Origin: UBA2020 sp964551435
Lineage (GTDB): Bacteria; Pseudomonadota; Alphaproteobacteria; Micavibrionales; UBA2020
DNA length: 64,000 nucleotides
Direction of reading: 5' to 3'
Assembly: GCA_964551435.1 (NCBI GenBank)
Contig: CAZKBS010000002.1
Span: 124,001-188,000 of the forward strand
The translations under genes and the position numbers were made by a program. Position 1 is the stretch's first letter; the number at the start of each line of letters is the position of its first letter. The notes under the pieces were generated by a model. That model searched no databases and had not been told where the DNA came from. It saw only the letters and a program-made list of their open reading frames with translations. Shown here in pieces: positions 59,342 to 64,000 of this stretch.

Positions 59342-59557
59342 ATGACGAAAAAATCCGAAACCAAAGTGCCCGCGCTGATTGCGTGGCACGTCAGAGAAGC
59401 CAAAGGCGGCAAATCCTTCTGGACGCGCATCGGGGCCGCTTGGCCCCACCAGAACGGCGACGGCCATACCCTGCAACTCGACCTCTATCCGCTGGACGGT
59501 CGTATTGTTCTGCTCCCCCCGAAAGCCGACGAAGCGGCGGAAGGCGGTGCAGCATGA
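59342..59557 (+). CDS. Small conserved-type hypothetical protein of mobile elements, 71 aa
   Basis: AAGGAG lies 8 nt before the ATG. The protein (VPALIAWHVREAKGGKSFWT, RIGAAWPHQNGDGHTLQLDL) resembles a small uncharacterised beta-rich protein often seen on alphaproteobacterial plasmids and integrative elements; this is from memory, not a search. It ends EGGAA, whose codons form the ribosome site of the next gene, and its stop overlaps the next ATG (ATGA). Confidence 0.72.
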   Translation: MTKKSETKVPALIAWHVREAKGGKSFWTRIGAAWPHQNGDGHTLQLDLYPLDGRIVLLPPKADEAAEGGAA

Positions 59558-59739
59558 CCCGCAGCCAGCGCCTCTCCAGTGGGCTTAACAGCATCTTTGA
59601 CCACGTCAGCTTTATGCTCGACAACTACGAAACCATCACCGGCGACGCCCGCCGCGACCTCCAAGAGGTGCTCTACATCGTCGGCGCGGCTCAGGACGAA
59701 GCCGCCCAACTTCCCATCGCAGAGGGAGGTGCAGCATGA
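59554..59739 (+). CDS. Small hypothetical protein, 61 aa
   Basis: A helical product (SSGLNSIFDHVSFMLDNYET, DLQEVLYIVGAAQDEAAQLP). The ATG overlaps the upstream stop, with GAAGGCGG before it, and its own stop overlaps the next ATG. Like the upstream protein it ends EGGAA. It belongs to a three-gene coupled cluster in the element. Function unknown. Confidence 0.66.
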   Translation: MTRSQRLSSGLNSIFDHVSFMLDNYETITGDARRDLQEVLYIVGAAQDEAAQLPIAEGGAA

Positions 59740-60062
59740 GCCGCCTCTGCAAACGCTATACGGAGCATCACGAAACCGTCTGGAACGGCGTGATTATATC
59801 CATCAGCTACGAACCGCGCTGGCTCAGCCTTGCCGACGACTACGGCCTCGACACGGCCCACCTCGAAATCGAGGCCATCGCGCCAGAGCGCGCGCCGCTT
59901 CCCATCACGGAAACCGGCTACCGCTCGCACTTCACGACGGCAAATGCCGTCGCCGCCATGGGCGGGCCGGTGGCCCTTGTGCGCACATGGCTCGACGAGG
60001 AAGCGGCCTCGTCGGACTGGCGGCGGCACGAGGCCGCCGCCAGTCAGCTCACCCTCTTTTGA
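59736..60062 (+). CDS. Hypothetical protein, 108 aa
   Basis: The ATG overlaps the upstream stop by four bases, with GAGGGAGG before it. The product begins with an antiparallel-beta-like part (ETVWNGVIISISYEPRWLSL, HLEIEAIAPERAPLPITETG, YRSHF) and ends in a helical tail (AALVRTWLDEEA-like, SSDWRRHEAAASQLTLF). It is last in the coupled cluster and convergent with the PHP-ATPase gene, 45 nt away. Function unknown; the style is typical of plasmid/ICE accessory genes. Confidence 0.7.
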   Translation: MSRLCKRYTEHHETVWNGVIISISYEPRWLSLADDYGLDTAHLEIEAIAPERAPLPITETGYRSHFTTANAVAAMGGPVALVRTWLDEEAASSDWRRHEAAASQLTLF

Positions 60063-60107
60063 GGGTGACGCGGGCGGTCAAGCAGGTAGATGAAAACTCA
60101 GTCACTA

Positions 60108-62918
60108 TTAGAATCCATACTTTTCCCGGCGCAGACGGAAAGCGCTTTCTCCACCTTCCATGATGCGCTTGATTGCCTCGCGCGCATCGGGAACGTCGAT
60201 TGCCCCTTCGCCCTTGATCGTGCCTCTGGATTCATCACCAGCGGCACGATACCCAAACCACGTCACCAGTTCCGCGTCGCCATTCACGACAAGGTTGGCG
60301 TTGTGGCTGGCAAATACAATTTGCCGAAGTCGCTTTGCTTCCCACAACTGCTCGACAATTTCGAGCATAACAGGGTTATCCAAATCCTCTTCCGGCTGAT
60401 CTATGATTAGCGGTGGACCGGGTTGGTTCAGGAGCGTCTTGAGCAAAGCCGTGGCCTGCTGGCCCGCCGACGCATTTTCAAACGGGATATACTCACCCTC
60501 GCGGGCGCGAAACTCATAGACCGGAACCGACTGAATCGGCGTCAACAAAAGCGACAGCCAAGTGTCGGGTTGAAGCGTTTGAGCTATGCGATTCAGGTCG
60601 TTAGCCGTTAGCCCGGCGGACATGAGCGCGGCCACTGTCGGTTGACCGTCGGTTGGCGAGTTTCCCGGCTCGTATTCGGCTAGTTTTTCCAGATCATCCA
60701 CGATTTGCAGCCAGATCGCGCGCGGGTTCTCAGCCTTAGTGATTGCATCGCCAAGCGCCTCAATCTTGTTCCCTTGCACTCTGGAACCAGACAGACCCTG
60801 CCGCAGCAACTCCACGAAAGCGGCGCTATCCGCATACCGTCTAATGCTAACCCGGATAGCGCCACCGGATCGCTGGGTGAGCGCCGCGCATTCCCGTTCG
60901 ATCAACGAATCTTGCTGCCCCTGCGCAGTAAGCCATTCGTCACGCGCCGCGATATAATTCGCATCGGCGGACGCAAGGGTAGCCAGAAGCTCCCGCGTCC
61001 GAGTTGTTTCCGCTGCAAGCTCGCGCACCCTCTCTTCGAGCGCGCCAAGCTGTTGCAGCTTTTCGGTATGGGACGAGGACCTTTGGACGGCGGCGTGATA
61101 GCGATCTTGAAAAGCCTGATAGCGACTATCCCAATTTGCCCACGGGCTTGACCCATCGGGCGCATCGACATCGACTTCCCCAACAGATTTGGCGGCAGCA
61201 GACAGATTACCAATAGCGGAAAGCGTCGTTTGAAGCAGCGTATCGTAAGCGGCGCGCGCTTGTTCCAGAACCTCTCGTTCATCGGCTGGCTGATCGGGAG
61301 ACGGTTGCAGAGTTTTTATTTGACCCTGAACGATTTGCGCCAACTCGTCGGCTTTTTGCCGTATCGTTCCTGCTCCGGCACGCCATGCGTTAACTTGGCT
61401 GTTTGCGGCGGCATAATCCTTGCCCTGTTCAAGCAGGCGACGATCATCCTCGGTCAGGCCAGACAAGGATTCTCTGAGGACGCTTGCTTGTTCGGTAATG
61501 GATTGTTCTTCCAAAACCCGATTCCCAAGCACGCGCGACAATTCACGGAATCTTTGCCGCGTGGCATACGATTCCCTAATTCTATTGGCGCGATCCGACG
61601 CATTCCGTTCGAGGCGGTCCAAATCCCCCTTGATCGGCGCGGTGATGAATCTCGTTAGCTCATCTACCCTGACGCTCACATCGCTTAGCTGCTTCTGGCT
61701 ATATGCCTGAATCGGCAGAAGAGCGCGAACTTCCTCCTCGGAGCACGGTCGAAACTCCGCCGTGCCTATCTTCATTTGCACCGCGCCATCAACGCTCGAC
61801 CGCCTGATAAGGTGTGGCACCCCATTGAGAATATAGCCAACTTGGACGGTCGCATTCAGCGGTCGCAATGTCTTGTCAATCAGTCGGGCGCGGCGGGCCT
61901 GATAGTTCGGAGCATCGTCCTGATCGTTGGCTGGCGGCTGATCGCACAATGCCCATCGGATATATTCAAGGATCGTCGATTTGCCCGTTCCGCGCCCACC
62001 GATCAGGGCGCTGTACTGCGGGTTTAGCTCAAGATCGACAGGGCCTAGAAAACTCGAATTGCTGACGCTTACATTCGCAATATATGTCTCCGGAACGTGT
62101 GGCGTTTCCAGTGCTACGCGAGATTCTTGCGCCAGACACGCTTGACGCAGGGCTTCGGCGGTAGGCGTTGCCCACTTGATCCAAGTAGACGGCACGCCCA
62201 ACGTCGTATGGTCATCACGTCGAGAGTCGGAAGTCTGGATACAAGCAACGCGCTTGTGGCCCCATGCCTTGTCCTTGCCGGAAAGAATATTCTTGGGGCC
62301 ATCCTTGAGCTTTGAATATTCGCCATCGGTGTATCCACCAACCCACGGCATTTCGGCATACTTTCCAGCCATTCCCGTTCTCAAAAGTGAGAACGGCCCT
62401 TCGCCGGAAACATTTGGAAAGACTGTGTAACGGTTCCGCAGAAAGCTGTGCTTATCCAATTCCTCTTTTAGCTGCTTCAAGCTTTGGATATGATCGAGTC
62501 TTTGCACCTCCACAGTTTTGGACTGATCCGACCCATTCTGATTGATGGTTAAAGCGGTCAGCACATTCGGAAGAAAATCACTCGGAAAATCAGCGTCAAG
62601 AATGATAATAGCTTGGCAAGGCACCCCCAGCGTCAGTTCCATGCCGGGGAACACGACGATACGCTCACTATCCTGCAACTCCGTCCCGTCCGCCGCCGTT
62701 TCTTCTGCGGCGGCCTGCCTGATGTGCGGAACGAAGGTCATGCAATGATGATCGGTGATCGCAACTGCGTTGATACCACGCTCCCGGCAAGCGGCGATAA
62801 GCCGCTTGCCGTAGGCTAGACGCTCATCATCGGTCGTCGCGGACGGTCCCGTCCATCGTAGGTCGCGGGGTGTATGAACTTGGAAATCGCAACGATAAAA
62901 ATGGGCGCCCTTATCCAT
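60108..62918 (-). CDS. PHP domain fused to SMC/RecN-like ATPase (TrlF-type), likely defence protein
   Basis: The start at ATG 62918 has TAGGAG 6 nt before it; the frame is open to 63110 but overlaps the neighbour. The 936-residue product begins with a PHP-like phosphoesterase region (FYRCDFQVHTPRDLRW, VAITDHHCMTFVPHI, VFPGMELTLG). An ATPase follows: Walker A ALIGGRGTGKSTILEY near residue 310, a long coiled-coil insert (about 400-750), and Walker B PPLIIDQPEEDLDN near 835 with IVFASHNANLVVNGD. The arrangement matches what NCBI calls TrlF family AAA-like ATPases. It lies 8 nt after a helicase/nuclease gene, on an integrated element, so a nucleic-acid-targeting defence role is likely but unproven. 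Confidence 0.82.
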   Translation of the reverse strand: MDKGAHFYRCDFQVHTPRDLRWTGPSATTDDERLAYGKRLIAACRERGINAVAITDHHCMTFVPHIRQAAAEETAADGTELQDSERIVVFPGMELTLGVPCQAIIILDADFPSDFLPNVLTALTINQNGSDQSKTVEVQRLDHIQSLKQLKEELDKHSFLRNRYTVFPNVSGEGPFSLLRTGMAGKYAEMPWVGGYTDGEYSKLKDGPKNILSGKDKAWGHKRVACIQTSDSRRDDHTTLGVPSTWIKWATPTAEALRQACLAQESRVALETPHVPETYIANVSVSNSSFLGPVDLELNPQYSALIGGRGTGKSTILEYIRWALCDQPPANDQDDAPNYQARRARLIDKTLRPLNATVQVGYILNGVPHLIRRSSVDGAVQMKIGTAEFRPCSEEEVRALLPIQAYSQKQLSDVSVRVDELTRFITAPIKGDLDRLERNASDRANRIRESYATRQRFRELSRVLGNRVLEEQSITEQASVLRESLSGLTEDDRRLLEQGKDYAAANSQVNAWRAGAGTIRQKADELAQIVQGQIKTLQPSPDQPADEREVLEQARAAYDTLLQTTLSAIGNLSAAAKSVGEVDVDAPDGSSPWANWDSRYQAFQDRYHAAVQRSSSHTEKLQQLGALEERVRELAAETTRTRELLATLASADANYIAARDEWLTAQGQQDSLIERECAALTQRSGGAIRVSIRRYADSAAFVELLRQGLSGSRVQGNKIEALGDAITKAENPRAIWLQIVDDLEKLAEYEPGNSPTDGQPTVAALMSAGLTANDLNRIAQTLQPDTWLSLLLTPIQSVPVYEFRAREGEYIPFENASAGQQATALLKTLLNQPGPPLIIDQPEEDLDNPVMLEIVEQLWEAKRLRQIVFASHNANLVVNGDAELVTWFGYRAAGDESRGTIKGEGAIDVPDAREAIKRIMEGGESAFRLRREKYGF

Positions 62919-62926
62919 CGTAACTC

Positions 62927-64000
62927 CTAAAACGCAAACTTGGCCTGTCCCTTGTCCTCGACAGGGCGTAGGCGGGCATAGGCGAGAAGATCGGCAACCG
63001 AGCCGCCCTTGTCGCGCCAGCCGTAGAACGCGTCCTCTCCCAAGAGGACGTAGTGCCATTCGGCATTGCTCCGCTGTTCCGGCGCTATGGCGTTGATCCG
63101 GTCGCACCACGCGACCGCCGCCTTGCGCTTGCGGAGCACGTTCGGAGTCGTGAGCTGGTTTTGCGCTTTCGTCTCAACTAGATAAATGGAATCTCCGGCT
63201 CTCACGAGGAAGTCGGCAGAGTAGAAGGCGGGTAGGCCATCTTCCTTGATGTAGCGCAGGCGGGCGAAGGTATGCTTCTGCTCATTCACCTTACAGAAGG
63301 CATCGACACTGGCGTCCCGCTCACAGCTTTCCATGAAAGCCTGTTCGAGGCCACCGCTGCGGGAAGGATACGGCAGGCGCAAGTAAATCGCCTTTTCAAC
63401 CGCCAGCGACGAACCTTCGCGCATGGCGAGCTTGGCGACCTCGGAAAGACGGCGGTGCGCCACTTCGGCGTCCGCTACGATCACGCTGTCCTCAGCTTCC
63501 AGAATCGCGCGCGCCCAAACCTTGATGATATGTTCCGTCACCGGGTCGATTAGCAGAACCCGCCAGTTTTCATCTGCAAGCGGGTCCATTTCGCGCTTGA
63601 AAAGATGGTAACGGATGAAGGTGTCTATGCCTTCCGCCAATTCCGCGCGGTTGATCTGGATATAGGGAAACTTGCTCGCATTAGCGAAAGCCTTGGAACT
63701 CGACGTCGTATCTGTCAGCGTTACAGCTTCCGTGATCCGGCGCGTGATGCGCGACAGATAGTCGTTGTATCCGGTAGCGGTCATGACGCCGCCATGCACA
63801 CGGTAGTCGCCAAAGCGTGTTTTCGCCTGCACGTCTTCCGAATGGAATTTCTCGCCGTGCCCGAGTTGGCTTTTTAGTTGTTCGAGGTTGAAAGCACCGA
63901 ACGGTACCAAGGAATCCGGACTAATCTGTGTATCTTCCAGTTCCTCCACCTGCTCGCGCAGGATGAACGGAATTGCGAAGTCGTAATTCTCGAAACCGGG
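62927..64000 (-). CDS. C-terminal part of a helicase/type III restriction-like protein with PD-(D/E)xK nuclease (N-terminus beyond window)
   Basis: The frame is open to the right edge, so the start lies outside. The last 357 residues are visible. They contain a PD-(D/E)xK nuclease-like core (LPAFYSADFLVRAGDSIYLV, then VETKAQNQLTTPNV, with Asp, Glu and Lys in the right order) and a Trp/Cys helix (RKRKAAVAWCDRINA). This combination ends many DEAD/DEAH helicase or type III restriction R-subunit proteins; the helicase part is not visible here. The PHP-ATPase gene follows after 8 nt in the same operon. Confidence 0.75.
   Translation of the reverse strand, partial: PGFENYDFAIPFILREQVEELEDTQISPDSLVPFGAFNLEQLKSQLGHGEKFHSEDVQAKTRFGDYRVHGGVMTATGYNDYLSRITRRITEAVTLTDTTSSSKAFANASKFPYIQINRAELAEGIDTFIRYHLFKREMDPLADENWRVLLIDPVTEHIIKVWARAILEAEDSVIVADAEVAHRRLSEVAKLAMREGSSLAVEKAIYLRLPYPSRSGGLEQAFMESCERDASVDAFCKVNEQKHTFARLRYIKEDGLPAFYSADFLVRAGDSIYLVETKAQNQLTTPNVLRKRKAAVAWCDRINAIAPEQRSNAEWHYVLLGEDAFYGWRDKGGSVADLLAYARLRPVEDKGQAKFAF

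Overview
The window looks like the chromosome of an alphaproteobacterium of moderate GC content. Three things point there: an F0 ATP synthase operon (atpI-atpB-atpE-atpF'-atpF) separated from F1 and carrying a b' subunit; the neighbourhood yebC-ruvC-ruvA-ruvB next to ybgC-tolQ-tolR-tolA-tolB; and the block putA-nadD-rsfS-rlmH-envC-ctpA-YibQ-rppH. The many small ankyrin proteins and lineage-specific secreted coiled-coil proteins suggest a Micavibrio-like lineage, but that is inference only.

Layout. 1-4954: a partial TPR-like gene, a YbaL-type cation/proton antiporter and three unrecognised proteins. 4975-11740: metF diverging from a phenylalanine/tyrosine degradation cluster (hpd, fahA, maiA, phhA) that encloses two coupled ankyrin genes; homogentisate dioxygenase is absent. 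11814-18840: a membrane-anchored YqgE-like protein, two related GNAT-like proteins, a cluster of tiny proteins and ankyrin proteins around a palindromic operator, a DUF4197 protein and an M20 amidohydrolase. 19026-20405: a sulfide-type module of a YgaP-like rhodanese, an AhpD-like protein and a SqrR/BigR/YgaV-type repressor with a 24-bp palindromic operator. 20567-23310: the F0 operon. 23323-26163: an HExxH protein and a VPDIS-repeat protein. 26393-36261: putA, then the nadD to rppH block, ending in a rhomboid-like protein without its catalytic serine. 36337-44262: the Tol operon, an EamA-like transporter, ruvCAB and yebC. 44440-51893: a response regulator with a partner, two large related secreted coiled-coil proteins, an ankyrin protein and a DUF2939 protein. 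51935-57199: prfB with an intact programmed frameshift, a DJ-1-like protein lacking its cysteine, an ankyrin protein, and a Cnr-like operon (secreted repeat protein, ECF sigma factor, membrane anti-sigma candidate, Spy/CpxP-like sensor).

From about 57361 to the right edge the sequence appears to be an integrated element. It begins with a 19-bp copy of a tRNA-Gly 3' end, followed by paired repeats typical of integrase arm sites, a tyrosine integrase, an apparently non-coding stretch, three overlapping small genes, and a likely defence operon: a PHP domain fused to an SMC/RecN-like ATPase, plus the C-terminal nuclease part of a helicase/restriction-type protein that runs off the window.

The most novel signal is a short C-terminal motif, [IV]-x-[LV]-[LIM]-x-[PL]-x-x-I-[KR]-[KR]-R. 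It is shared by four small proteins at distant loci, two with ankyrin repeats and two without. Three of the four transcription units carrying it begin with a TTGACA-type promoter.
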